Both the position numbers and the translations under genes were made by a program. Below, piece after piece: positions 45,386 through 53,225 of a stretch of DNA of 64,000 bases. The DNA is from Cronobacter condimenti 1330 (GTDB lineage: Bacteria > Pseudomonadota > Gammaproteobacteria > Enterobacterales > Enterobacteriaceae), in assembly GCF_001277255.1 (NCBI RefSeq), contig NZ_CP012264.1, positions 3,782,001 through 3,846,000 of the forward strand, in the 5' to 3' direction. Numbering within the stretch: position 1 is the stretch's first letter; every line of letters begins with the position of its first letter. The notes under the pieces were generated by a model. The model did not search any database. It was not told the DNA's origin and saw only the letters and a program-made list of their open reading frames with translations.

Positions 45386-45991
45386 ATGTATAAAATTTTA
45401 CTGGTTGACCGCTGTCACTTCAGCCGTACCGGGCTCGAAAGCTGGCTCAATCACTCTGAAGATTTCGCCGCGCCGTTCCATATAACGGCAACCGATCATT
45501 TACTGCGCGCACGCGAGCTTCTCATCCAGTGGCAGCCGAATATGGTGATTGCCGATCTTCACGGATTTATGGGAGATGTTCACCACGTAAACCAGTTTTC
45601 ATCCATTTTTGCTGCCTGTGGCAATACCACGCGCCTGATCCTGTTGCAAAGCGGCGCCTCAGATAAGCTGGACGACTATTGCTCGCAACAAATCACCTGG
45701 CGTACGGTGGATAAAAGCATCCCGCTGTGTGATTTGAGCCAGCTTATTGGTAAGGCATTGATGTCACGCCCGCCGTTTGGGGAGCCGAAAAGCATTACGC
45801 CACTACTGACCCTTCGTGAGGAGCGGATTCTTGAATGGTGGGGCGTGGGAATGAGCAATGAAGAGATTGCACGCAAAATGGGGATCGCCGTAAAAACGGT
45901 TTACACCTATAAGCGTAATATTCGTATGAAGCTTGGCGCCGATAACCGCTTTTCACTGTTCGTGCCACTGCCGGAGATGTGTGTCAGATAA
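45386..45991 (+). CDS. Orphan LuxR-type transcriptional regulator
   Basis: Protein of about 201 aa that I cannot assign to a named gene. The N-terminus looks like a receiver-type domain (MYKILLVDRCHFSRTGLESWL, then MVIADLHG with an Asp at the phosphorylation position) but has one acidic residue where receivers have two. The C-terminal LuxR helix-turn-helix is clear: LTLREERILEWWGVGMSNEEIARKMGIAVKTVYTYKRNIRMKL. The layout recalls the BglJ/YjjQ/RcsA group, which often act with RcsB; that is an inference. Starts at 45308, 45323 and 45374 are also possible, and none has a good Shine-Dalgarno. No sensor kinase is adjacent. Confidence 0.75.
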   Translation: MYKILLVDRCHFSRTGLESWLNHSEDFAAPFHITATDHLLRARELLIQWQPNMVIADLHGFMGDVHHVNQFSSIFAACGNTTRLILLQSGASDKLDDYCSQQITWRTVDKSIPLCDLSQLIGKALMSRPPFGEPKSITPLLTLREERILEWWGVGMSNEEIARKMGIAVKTVYTYKRNIRMKLGADNRFSLFVPLPEMCVR

Positions 45992-46021
45992 CGGTACGAC
46001 GCCGCACGGAGCCGTACCGTT
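45990..46021. terminator. Stem-loop between LuxR gene and ecnB
   Basis: AACGGTAC and GTACCGTT pair perfectly around a 16-base loop, starting within the LuxR-gene stop codon. There is no clear T tract, so termination for the convergent pair is only probable. Confidence 0.42.
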
Positions 46022-46031
46022 GTCGTCATAA

Positions 46032-46178
46032 TTACTGCGATGCGCGAGTTGCAGCGCCAGAGATCGCGTTGCCGCCGTCCTGAATATCTTCGCCCACGCC
46101 ACGTGTGGTGTTACAGGCCGTCAACAGTGAAGAAAGAACCAGTGCTGAAAAGAGCGCCGCAATTGTTTTCTTAACCAT
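46032..46178 (-). CDS. ecnB: Entericidin B lipoprotein
   Basis: 48-aa lipoprotein. Signal MVKKTIAALFSALVLSSLL, lipobox LTAC, then NTTRGVGEDIQDGGNAISGAA, matching E. coli EcnB (48 aa). It is the bacteriolytic toxin partner of the entericidin pair and responds to sigma-S in stationary phase in E. coli. GGAAGAGATT precedes the ATG. ecnA lies about 100 bp upstream on the same strand. Confidence 0.93.
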   Translation of the reverse strand: MVKKTIAALFSALVLSSLLTACNTTRGVGEDIQDGGNAISGAATRASQ

Positions 46179-46280
46179 AATCTCTTCCTTTTATTGCCTA
46201 AGTTATTTGTGTATAGCCATTTAAGCATAGACAAAAACTGACAAGCCGGCGGAAGGAAACGGTTTTTAGGAGTAGGAGAA

Positions 46281-46412
46281 CTATTTGGCTGCGCGCTCAA
46301 TCGCACCGCCGAGGTGGCGGATATCTTCGCCAAAGCCGCGCGCCGTATTGCAGGCACAGGCAAGCGAACAGAGTAGTAGCACGACGAAGGGACGTAACAA
46401 TCGCGGTTTCAT
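46281..46412 (-). CDS. ecnA: Entericidin A lipoprotein
   Basis: 43-aa predicted lipoprotein, the antidote partner of EcnB in E. coli. The mature part NTARGFGEDIRHLGGAIERAAK is clearly EcnA. The signal peptide ends LLLCSLACAC, so the residues before the lipid-modified cysteine (A-C-A-C) deviate from the usual L-[AST]-[GA]-C, and two extra cysteines are present. Lipidation may therefore be less certain. It lies between efp and ecnB on the same strand. Confidence 0.88.
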   Translation of the reverse strand: MKPRLLRPFVVLLLCSLACACNTARGFGEDIRHLGGAIERAAK

Positions 46413-46430
46413 TGATGCTCTCTGTAGATT

Positions 46431-46455
46431 TGCGGCGTAGAGAACCCACGCCGCA
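46431..46455. other. Stem-loop between efp and ecnA
   Basis: TGCGGCGT and ACGCCGCA pair perfectly around a 9-base loop. There is no T run on either strand, so I cannot call it a terminator. It lies 14 bp after the efp stop. Confidence 0.5.
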
Positions 46456-46469
46456 GATAACAGCTGTAA

Positions 46470-47036
46470 TTATTTTACGCGGGAAACGTATTCACCAGAG
46501 CGAGTATCAACTTTGATGACTTCGCCGATCTGAACGAACAGCGGAACTTTAACTACTGCGCCAGTCGACAGGGTAGCTGGTTTGCCGCCGGTGCCCGCCG
46601 TGTCGCCTTTCAGACCCGGATCGGTATCAACGATTTCCAGTTCTACGAAGTTCGGCGGAGTAACAGAGATTGGCTGGCCGTTCCACAGGGTCACGATGCA
46701 CTCAGCCTGATCCAGCAGCCATTTCGCGTTATCGCCTACTGCTTTTGCATCCGCTGCCAGCTGTTCGAAGGTTTCGTTGTTCATGAAGTGCCAGAACTCA
46801 CCGTCGTTGTACAGGTAAGTCAGGTTCATATCTACGACGTCTGCGCCTTCAGCGGAGTCGGTAGATTTGAAGGTTTTCTCAACGCGGGAACCTGTCAGCA
46901 GGCGGCGCAGCTTAACGCGCGCGAACGCCTGACCTTTACCCGGTTTAACGAATTCGCTGGATTCAACGGCGTACGGTTCGCCGTCCATCATGATTTTAAG
47001 ACCGGCACGAAAATCGTTGCTAGAATAAGTCGCCAT
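46470..47036 (-). CDS. efp: Elongation factor P
   Basis: Translation factor of 188 aa that rescues ribosomes stalled at polyproline stretches. K34 in KPGKGQAF is the beta-lysylation site used by EpmA/EpmB; both modification genes are in this window. Three beta-barrel domains give a tRNA-like shape. The start MATYSSNDF at 47036 matches E. coli; the frame remains open to 47276 within epmB sequence, which I reject. It is divergent from epmB with 40 bp between the starts. Confidence 0.98.
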   Translation of the reverse strand: MATYSSNDFRAGLKIMMDGEPYAVESSEFVKPGKGQAFARVKLRRLLTGSRVEKTFKSTDSAEGADVVDMNLTYLYNDGEFWHFMNNETFEQLAADAKAVGDNAKWLLDQAECIVTLWNGQPISVTPPNFVELEIVDTDPGLKGDTAGTGGKPATLSTGAVVKVPLFVQIGEVIKVDTRSGEYVSRVK

Positions 47037-47076
47037 AAGGCCCTCTGAAATTGTTAACTGGTAGCTAAGCCACAAA

Positions 47077-48105
47077 ATGGAGCATATTGTAACCCTAAAT
47101 CCCCCATCCAGAGAAGATTGGTTATCGCAACTTGCCGATGTTATCACCGATCCCGATGAGCTCCTGCACCTTCTCAATATAGACGCTGACGAAGCATTGC
47201 TGGCCGGGCGCGACGCGCGCCGGTTATTTGCGCTGCGCGTGCCGCGCGCGTTCGTCGCGCGTATGGAGAAAGGCAACCCTCACGATCCGCTGTTGCGCCA
47301 GGTGCTGACCTCGCGCGAGGAGTTCGTGGCGGCGCCCGGTTTTACCACCGATCCGCTCGAAGAGCAAAACAGCGTCGTCCCCGGCCTGTTGCATAAGTAT
47401 CAGAACCGCGCGCTGTTGTTAGTTAAAGGCGGCTGTGCCGTGAACTGCCGTTATTGCTTCCGCCGCCATTTTCCCTATGCGGATAACCAGGGCAACAAGC
47501 GTAACTGGCAGGCGGCGCTGGATTACATTGCCGCACACCCGGAACTGGACGAGATTATTTTCTCCGGCGGCGATCCGCTGATGGCGAAAGATCGCGAGCT
47601 GGCATGGCTTGTCGAGAATCTTGAGGCAATTCCTCACATTAAACGGCTGCGTATTCATAGCCGTCTGCCGATTGTGATCCCGGCGCGGATAACCGACGAG
47701 CTGGTCCAGTTACTCGGCCAGACACGGTTGCAGGTGTTACTGGTTAACCATATTAACCATGCCCAGGAAATTGACGGTGCGTTCCGCGCCGGTATGGCCC
47801 GGTTGCGGGCGGCGGGCGTGACGCTGCTTAATCAGAGCGTACTGCTCCGAGGCGTGAACGATAACGCCCCGACACTTGCGACGCTCAGTAATGCGTTATT
47901 CGACGCAGGCGTGATGCCGTATTACCTGCACGTACTGGATAAGGTGCAGGGCGCGGCGCATTTCATGGTGAGCGATGACGAGGCGCGGGCGATTATGCGA
48001 GAGCTGCTGACGCTGGTTTCGGGGTACATGGTGCCGAAACTCGCACGTGAAATTGGCGGCGAACCGAGCAAAACGCCGCTGGATTTACAGTTGCGTCAGC
48101 ATTAA
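47077..48105 (+). CDS. epmB: EF-P lysine 2,3-aminomutase EpmB
   Basis: Radical SAM, PLP-dependent enzyme of 342 aa (E. coli YjeK 342) that turns (S)-alpha-lysine into (R)-beta-lysine for EF-P. C120, C124 and C127 (GGCAVNCRYCFRR) bind the [4Fe-4S]-SAM cluster. The PLP lysine is expected near the C-terminus (GGEPSKTPLDLQ). It is divergent from efp. Confidence 0.97.
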   Translation: MEHIVTLNPPSREDWLSQLADVITDPDELLHLLNIDADEALLAGRDARRLFALRVPRAFVARMEKGNPHDPLLRQVLTSREEFVAAPGFTTDPLEEQNSVVPGLLHKYQNRALLLVKGGCAVNCRYCFRRHFPYADNQGNKRNWQAALDYIAAHPELDEIIFSGGDPLMAKDRELAWLVENLEAIPHIKRLRIHSRLPIVIPARITDELVQLLGQTRLQVLLVNHINHAQEIDGAFRAGMARLRAAGVTLLNQSVLLRGVNDNAPTLATLSNALFDAGVMPYYLHVLDKVQGAAHFMVSDDEARAIMRELLTLVSGYMVPKLAREIGGEPSKTPLDLQLRQH

Positions 48106-48234
48106 AGCGAGGCGTTTGACGAGCGGCCGGTGGGTGATCCACCCGGCGGAAGATAAGCGATAACGTTAAAAAACACAGGGCGGGTATGCGATGCGCACCC
48201 GCCATTTTTTTGCTTAATGGCCACTAAAACGCCA

Positions 48235-48588
48235 TCAGTTTGGGCACTTATACACCTGGCCGGTCATCTGGCTTGAGGTGGGAACGAAGCTTGAAAGCAA
48301 GTTTTGCGTCGGGCTACTTACGCCATAAAGGACGTTACCGCCCATCTCTGCCGCTTTGTTACGCAGATCGGTCGCCGCACCGCGCATAGAACCGCCCTCT
48401 TCGCCGTGCTGACCAGAAAGCCAGTTGCTCTGCTCGCCGGTGGCGGTGCCAAGTAAACGGCAATCGGCGCCTGGCTGCTCTTCAACAAAACGCACGCTCT
48501 GGCCTGCAGCAGAGAGCGAATTACCATTGCTGCATCCCGCCAGCAGCAACGCGGCGACAACCATTCCTGTAGTAACTTTCAAGCGCAT
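48235..48588 (-). CDS. yjeI: DUF4156 lipoprotein YjeI
   Basis: Putative outer-membrane lipoprotein of 117 aa (E. coli YjeI 117). Signal peptide with lipobox LLAGC, then CSNGNSLSAAGQSVRFVEEQPGADCRLLGTATG and a conserved end TGQVYKCPN; two cysteines in the mature part could form a disulfide. I chose the ATG at 48588, preceded by GGGGAATAAC, over an in-frame start four codons upstream. Function is unknown. yjeJ, which E. coli has next to it, is absent. Confidence 0.9.
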   Translation of the reverse strand: MRLKVTTGMVVAALLLAGCSNGNSLSAAGQSVRFVEEQPGADCRLLGTATGEQSNWLSGQHGEEGGSMRGAATDLRNKAAEMGGNVLYGVSSPTQNLLSSFVPTSSQMTGQVYKCPN

Positions 48589-48668
48589 GTTATTCCCCAT
48601 TATGAATAGCTATTGATAGCCTGGGCTTCGTATGCCCGGTAAGACCTTATACTAAAAAGATGACCAAA

Positions 48669-48700
48669 AGAAAAACCCCGGCCATTTCTGACCGGGGTTT
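48669..48700 (-). terminator. Terminator of groESL
   Basis: Reading leftward, AAACCCCGG and CCGGGGTTT pair around a 10-base loop and run into TTTTTC, 38 bp past the groL stop. Confidence 0.88.
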
Positions 48701-48737
48701 CAACACACTACATCATGGGATGTAAGGTGGAGGGCAA

Positions 48738-50384
48738 TTACATCATGCCGCCCATACCACCCATGCCGCCCATACCGCCAGCAGCACCTAAGTCAGGCGC
48801 GTCGCTTTTCGGCATGTCAGTCACCATGCACTCGGTGGTGATCATCAGACCCGCCACAGAGGACGCGTACTGCAGCGCAGAACGGGTAACTTTGGTCGGA
48901 TCCAGAATACCCATGTCGATCATGTTGCCGTATTCTTCGGTCGCCGCGTTGTAACCGTAGTTACCGTCGCCCGCTTTCACATTGTTAGCAACCACAGACG
49001 GCTCTTCACCGGCGTTGGATACGATCTGACGCAGCGGAGCTTCCATCGCGCGCAGCGCAACTTTGATACCCACGTTCTGGTCTTCGTTCTGGCCAGTCAG
49101 CTCGGTCAGTTTGGCCGCAACGCGAACCAGCGCTACGCCACCACCCGCAACCACGCCTTCTTCTACCGCAGCACGGGTTGCGTGCAGGGCATCTTCAACG
49201 CGAGCTTTCTTCTCTTTCATTTCAACTTCAGTGGCCGCGCCAACTTTGATTACGGCAACGCCGCCCGCCAGTTTTGCTACGCGCTCCTGCAGTTTTTCAC
49301 GATCGTAGTCAGAGGTCGCTTCTTCGATCTGCTGACGGATCTGACCAACACGGCCCTGAATTGCGGATTCGTCGCCCACGCCATCGATGATGGTGGTGGT
49401 ATCTTTGTTGATAACAACGCGTTTCGCCTGACCCAGATCTTCCAGGGTAGCTTTTTCCAGTTCCATACCGATCTCTTCAGAGATAACGGTACCACCGGTC
49501 AGGATAGCGATATCCTGCAGCATAGCTTTACGACGGTCGCCGAAGCCCGGTGCTTTCACCGCAGCGACTTTCACGATGCCACGCATGGTGTTCACGACCA
49601 GGGTCGCCAGCGCTTCGCCTTCAACGTCTTCAGCGATGATCAGCAGCGGTTTGCCTGCTTTCGCCACCGCTTCCAGTACCGGCAGCATTTCGCGGATGTT
49701 GGAGATTTTTTTGTCAGCCAGCAGAATGAACGGGCTTTCCAGTTCAACAGCGCCAGTTTCCGGCTTGTTGATGAAGTACGGAGACAGGTAGCCACGGTCG
49801 AACTGCATACCTTCAACGACATCCAGCTCGTCCTGCAGACCGGTGCCTTCTTCAACGGTGATAACGCCTTCTTTACCCACTTTCTCCATCGCTTCAGCAA
49901 TCAGTTTGCCTACGGTTTCGTCGGAGTTCGCGGAGATGGTGCCTACCTGAGCGATAGCTTTGGAGTCAGAGCACGGTACAGAGAGCGCTTTCAGCTCTTC
50001 AACAGCGGCGATAACCGCTTTATCGATACCGCGTTTCAGATCCATCGGGTTCATGCCTGCAGCCACAGCTTTCAGGCCTTCAGTGATGATAGACTGAGCC
50101 AGTACGGTTGCCGTGGTGGTGCCGTCGCCTGCTGCGTCATTCGCTTTAGAGGCAACTTCTTTCACCATCTGAGCACCCATGTTTTCGAACTTGTCTTCCA
50201 GTTCGATTTCACGTGCTACGGACACGCCGTCTTTGGTGATGGTCGGCGCACCGAAAGATTTATCCAGCACCACGTTACGGCCTTTCGGGCCCAGGGTGAC
50301 TTTCACTGCGTCTGCCAGTACGTTTACGCCGCGCAGCATTTTCACACGAGCGTCGTTACCGAATTTTACGTCTTTAGCTGCCAT
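48738..50384 (-). CDS. groL: 60 kDa chaperonin GroEL
   Basis: Tetradecameric folding chaperone of 548 aa (E. coli 548). ATP-site motifs include LGPKGRNVVLDKSFGAP and the catalytic segment NDAAGDGTTTATVLA (Asp near 87). Apical, intermediate and equatorial segments are all present. It ends in the GGM repeat tail (GGMGGMGGMGGMM). It lies 49 bp after groS in the same heat-shock operon. Confidence 0.99.
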   Translation of the reverse strand: MAAKDVKFGNDARVKMLRGVNVLADAVKVTLGPKGRNVVLDKSFGAPTITKDGVSVAREIELEDKFENMGAQMVKEVASKANDAAGDGTTTATVLAQSIITEGLKAVAAGMNPMDLKRGIDKAVIAAVEELKALSVPCSDSKAIAQVGTISANSDETVGKLIAEAMEKVGKEGVITVEEGTGLQDELDVVEGMQFDRGYLSPYFINKPETGAVELESPFILLADKKISNIREMLPVLEAVAKAGKPLLIIAEDVEGEALATLVVNTMRGIVKVAAVKAPGFGDRRKAMLQDIAILTGGTVISEEIGMELEKATLEDLGQAKRVVINKDTTTIIDGVGDESAIQGRVGQIRQQIEEATSDYDREKLQERVAKLAGGVAVIKVGAATEVEMKEKKARVEDALHATRAAVEEGVVAGGGVALVRVAAKLTELTGQNEDQNVGIKVALRAMEAPLRQIVSNAGEEPSVVANNVKAGDGNYGYNAATEEYGNMIDMGILDPTKVTRSALQYASSVAGLMITTECMVTDMPKSDAPDLGAAGGMGGMGGMGGMM

Positions 50385-50433
50385 ATCGTTATTTCCCTTA
50401 AATTCGTACGTTCAGTTTGTTCGTGCGTGAGAA

Positions 50434-50727
50434 TTACGCTTCAACAATTGCCAGAATGTCGCTTTCAGACATGATCAGCACTTCCTGATCGTCCAGCTTC
50501 TCGGTTTTCACACCATAGCCATCGTTAAAAATGACGATGTCGCCGACTTTCACATCCAGCGGCTTCACTTCGCCGTTTTCAAGGATGCGGCCATTGCCAA
50601 CAGCCAGCACTTCGCCACGAGTTGATTTACCCGCGGCAGAGCCGGTCAGAACGATGCCGCCAGCAGATTTAGATTCAATTTCTTTACGCTTGACGATCAC
50701 GCGATCATGCAATGGACGAATATTCAT
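50434..50727 (-). CDS. groS: 10 kDa co-chaperonin GroES
   Basis: Heptameric lid of GroEL, 97 aa as in E. coli. The mobile loop [24 protein letters not shown] contacts GroEL, and the roof beta-hairpin is near [18 protein letters not shown]. First gene of groES-groEL, with a sigma-32 promoter about 80 bp upstream. Confidence 0.99.
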
Positions 50728-50805
50728 TGATAGCTCTCCTTTGAGAAAGTCCGTATCAGTTAGGGATTGAGCCGGCCCATCAGGGTTTCCGGCTGGTGCC
50801 CAGAG

Positions 50806-50834
50806 AGATGGGGTTGGGGTTTTCCCCCTTCAAG
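50806..50834 (-). promoter_or_regulatory. Sigma-32 heat-shock promoter of groESL
   Basis: Reading leftward, CTTGAAG, a 14-base spacer and CCCCATCT match the RpoH consensus CTTGAAA-N11-16-CCCCATNT and resemble the E. coli groE promoter. Confidence 0.88.
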
Positions 50835-50862
50835 GGGGGAAAAGAAAAATTTTTTGGATTTT

Positions 50863-51339
50863 TTATCGCGAATCGCGATCGTGGTCGTCCAGGCGCTTCG
50901 GGCCGTCGTCTTTGCGCTGATACTCACCATCAAAGGTATTGCCCCCTTGTGACGAGGCGCTAAAACCGCCACCCGGCATACGATTAAAGCGCAGATGCGG
51001 CATCAGGCGCAGCGTAATGAGTTTTTGCACTGGCGGCAGCAGAAGCAGCAGACCCAGGAAATCGGTGAAGAAGCCCGGCAGCACCAGCAACAGACCGGAA
51101 ATAATCAGCGACACGCTTTTAATCATCTCCGTGGCCGGGCTCTCGCCCGCCGCCATTTTCTGCTGCATCAGCATCAGGTTTTTAAACCCCTGGTTGCGCA
51201 CCAGCGACATCCCGATAACCGAAGTAAAAATCACCAGCAGCAAAGTCAGAAAAACGCCGAAAACATGCGCCACCTGAATAAAGATGGAAATTTCAATGTA
51301 GATGTAAAGAAAGAAGGCGATAAAGGGTATCCAGCGCAC
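50863..51339 (-). CDS. fxsA: FxsA family membrane protein
   Basis: Inner-membrane protein of 158 aa (E. coli FxsA 158), known for relieving F-plasmid PifA exclusion of phage T7 when overproduced. Hydrophobic segments lie at about 1-20, 25-45 and 75-100, then an amphipathic region and a charged cytoplasmic tail (EYQRKDDGPKRLDDHDRDSR). The GTG at 51339 follows AGGAGAACCCG and matches the E. coli start MRWLPFIA. A terminator-like hairpin lies directly before its ribosome-binding site. Confidence 0.93.
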   Translation of the reverse strand: MRWIPFIAFFLYIYIEISIFIQVAHVFGVFLTLLLVIFTSVIGMSLVRNQGFKNLMLMQQKMAAGESPATEMIKSVSLIISGLLLVLPGFFTDFLGLLLLLPPVQKLITLRLMPHLRFNRMPGGGFSASSQGGNTFDGEYQRKDDGPKRLDDHDRDSR

Positions 51340-51352
51340 CGGGTTCTCCTGT

Positions 51353-51377
51353 AAAAAGCAGGCGCCTTTTGGCGCCT
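51353..51377 (-). terminator. Terminator-like hairpin before fxsA (attenuator candidate)
   Basis: Reading leftward, AGGCGCC, an AAAA loop and GGCGCCT are followed by GCTTTTT, ending 14 bp before the fxsA start. A third copy, AGGCGCCT, at 51415-51422 could pair with either arm and block the hairpin. It may end a leader transcript that includes the small ORF at 51493-51606. Confidence 0.6.
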
Positions 51378-51492
51378 TAGAAATAGATGTGCAAACGCAT
51401 ATACACTGAGATGGAGGCGCCTTAGTCAAAGTTCAATCACTTTGCACGGACATTTTTTCTGGAAATTTTTAAGCGGTGAGCCATTTCACAGT

Positions 51493-51606
51493 TTAATAAT
51501 TGTCGTCAGGCGCGCCCGGGAATAAGTGATCCAGGTTACGGCTTTTCGCTATCATCAGCATATGATCGTGGGCACCAGACCGATTAAGGACATAAATGTC
51601 GGTCAT
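51493..51606 (-). CDS. Candidate 37-aa small protein between fxsA and aspA
   Basis: A previously unassigned small ORF opening MTDIYVLNRSGAHDHMLMIA and ending HLFPGAPDDNY. GGAGG lies four bases before the ATG, one of the strongest Shine-Dalgarno matches in the window. It is soluble-looking, with no membrane segment or signal. It is on the fxsA strand, 154 bp before fxsA, and divergent from aspA. I do not recognise it. It could be a real small protein, a leader peptide or chance. Confidence 0.5.
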   Translation of the reverse strand: MTDIYVLNRSGAHDHMLMIAKSRNLDHLFPGAPDDNY

Positions 51607-51676
51607 TTTACCTCCATAACCACATATATCCTGTGAGTTTGGTGCAATCTTAGTCAGCTTAAGTAAGAAGGTTCAC

Positions 51677-53113
51677 ATGTTAAACAACATTCGTATCGAA
51701 GAAGATTTGTTGGGTACCAGGGAAGTTCCAGCGGATGCCTACTACGGTGTTCATACTCTGCGAGCGATTGAAAACTTTTACATCAGCAACAGCAAAATCA
51801 GTGACATCCCTGAATTTGTTCGTGGCATGGTGATGGTGAAAAAAGCGGCGGCGCTGGCCAACAAAGAGTTGCAGACCATTCCGCGCAAAGTCGCCGACAC
51901 GATTATCGCCGCCTGCGATGAAGTGTTGAATAACGGAAAATGCATGGATCAGTTCCCGGTGGACGTCTATCAGGGCGGCGCGGGTACCTCCGTTAACATG
52001 AACACCAACGAAGTGCTGGCGAACATCGGCCTGGAGTTGATGGGCCATCAGAAAGGGGAATATCAGTTCCTCAACCCGAACGATCATGTGAACAAATGCC
52101 AGTCGACTAACGACGCTTACCCGACTGGTTTCCGCATCGCGGTCTACGCCTCCATCGTGAAGCTGGTAGACGCGATTAAAGAGCTGGGCGAAGGCTTCCA
52201 GCGCAAGGCGGTAGAATTTGAAAACATCCTGAAAATGGGCCGCACCCAGCTTCAGGACGCCGTACCGATGACGCTCGGCCAGGAATTCCACGCGTTCAAC
52301 GTGCTGCTGAACGAAGAGACCAAAAACCTGCTGCGCACAGCGGAGCTGCTGCTTGAAGTCAACCTCGGCGCGACCGCCATCGGCACCCGCCTGAACACCC
52401 CAGACGGCTACCAGCAACTGGCGGTGCAGAAACTGGCAGAAGTAAGCAATCTGCCGGTGGTTCCGGCGGAAGACCTGATTGAAGCGACTTCCGACTGCGG
52501 CGCTTACGTCATGGTACACAGCTCGCTCAAACGTCTGGCCGTAAAACTCTCCAAAATCTGTAACGACCTGCGCCTGCTCTCTTCTGGTCCACGCGCCGGC
52601 TTAAACGAAATCAACCTGCCGGAACTGCAGGCGGGCTCGTCTATCATGCCAGCCAAAGTCAACCCAGTGGTGCCGGAAGTCGTCAACCAGGTCTGCTTTA
52701 AAGTTATCGGCAATGACACCACCGTGACCATGGCATCCGAGGCAGGTCAGTTGCAGCTGAACGTGATGGAACCGGTTATCGGCCAGGCGATGTTCGAGTC
52801 TATCCACATCCTGACCAACGCGTGCTACAACCTGCTGGAGAAATGCGTCAATGGCATCACCGCGAACAAAGAAGTGTGTGAAGGCTACGTCTATAACTCC
52901 ATCGGCATCGTCACCTATCTCAACCCGTTTATTGGCCACCACAACGGCGATATCGTCGGGAAGATTTGCGCCGAAACCGGCAAGAGCGTGCGAGAAGTCG
53001 TCCTGGAGCGCGGTCTGCTCACGGAAGCGGAGCTGGACGACATCTTCTCCGTCCAGAACCTGATGCACCCGGCTTACAAAGCCAAACGCTATACCGATGA
53101 AAGCGAACAGTAA
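51677..53113 (+). CDS. aspA: Aspartate ammonia-lyase
   Basis: Tetrameric enzyme of 478 aa (E. coli 478) that converts aspartate to fumarate and ammonia, feeding fumarate respiration. The fumarase/aspartase superfamily signature GSSIMPAKVNP, holding the catalytic serine loop, lies at about 317-327; other conserved parts are GTSVNMNTNEVLANIGLE and GRTQLQDAVPMTLGQE. AAGG precedes the ATG. dcuA follows on the same strand after a terminator, the conserved aspA-dcuA arrangement. Confidence 0.98.
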   Translation: MLNNIRIEEDLLGTREVPADAYYGVHTLRAIENFYISNSKISDIPEFVRGMVMVKKAAALANKELQTIPRKVADTIIAACDEVLNNGKCMDQFPVDVYQGGAGTSVNMNTNEVLANIGLELMGHQKGEYQFLNPNDHVNKCQSTNDAYPTGFRIAVYASIVKLVDAIKELGEGFQRKAVEFENILKMGRTQLQDAVPMTLGQEFHAFNVLLNEETKNLLRTAELLLEVNLGATAIGTRLNTPDGYQQLAVQKLAEVSNLPVVPAEDLIEATSDCGAYVMVHSSLKRLAVKLSKICNDLRLLSSGPRAGLNEINLPELQAGSSIMPAKVNPVVPEVVNQVCFKVIGNDTTVTMASEAGQLQLNVMEPVIGQAMFESIHILTNACYNLLEKCVNGITANKEVCEGYVYNSIGIVTYLNPFIGHHNGDIVGKICAETGKSVREVVLERGLLTEAELDDIFSVQNLMHPAYKAKRYTDESEQ

Positions 53114-53133
53114 TTCCCTTTCGGGGTACACTG

Positions 53134-53162
53134 AAAAGGCACGTCTCCGGACGTGCCTTTTT
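53134..53162 (+). terminator. Terminator after aspA
   Basis: AAAAGGCACGTC, a TCCG loop and GACGTGCCTTTT with extra T. It is a strong hairpin between aspA and dcuA, so dcuA needs read-through or its own promoter. Confidence 0.9.
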
Positions 53163-53225
53163 CGTTTAATGGATACCAAATTATAACTTTTAATTATCCA
53201 ATAATTAACCATCAAGGAAGCCATC

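Noticed and set aside
49182..50474. 430-codon open frame antisense to groL
   Set aside because: groL is unambiguous on the other strand. The antisense product is Phe/His/Gln-rich, typical of reverse-frame artefacts.
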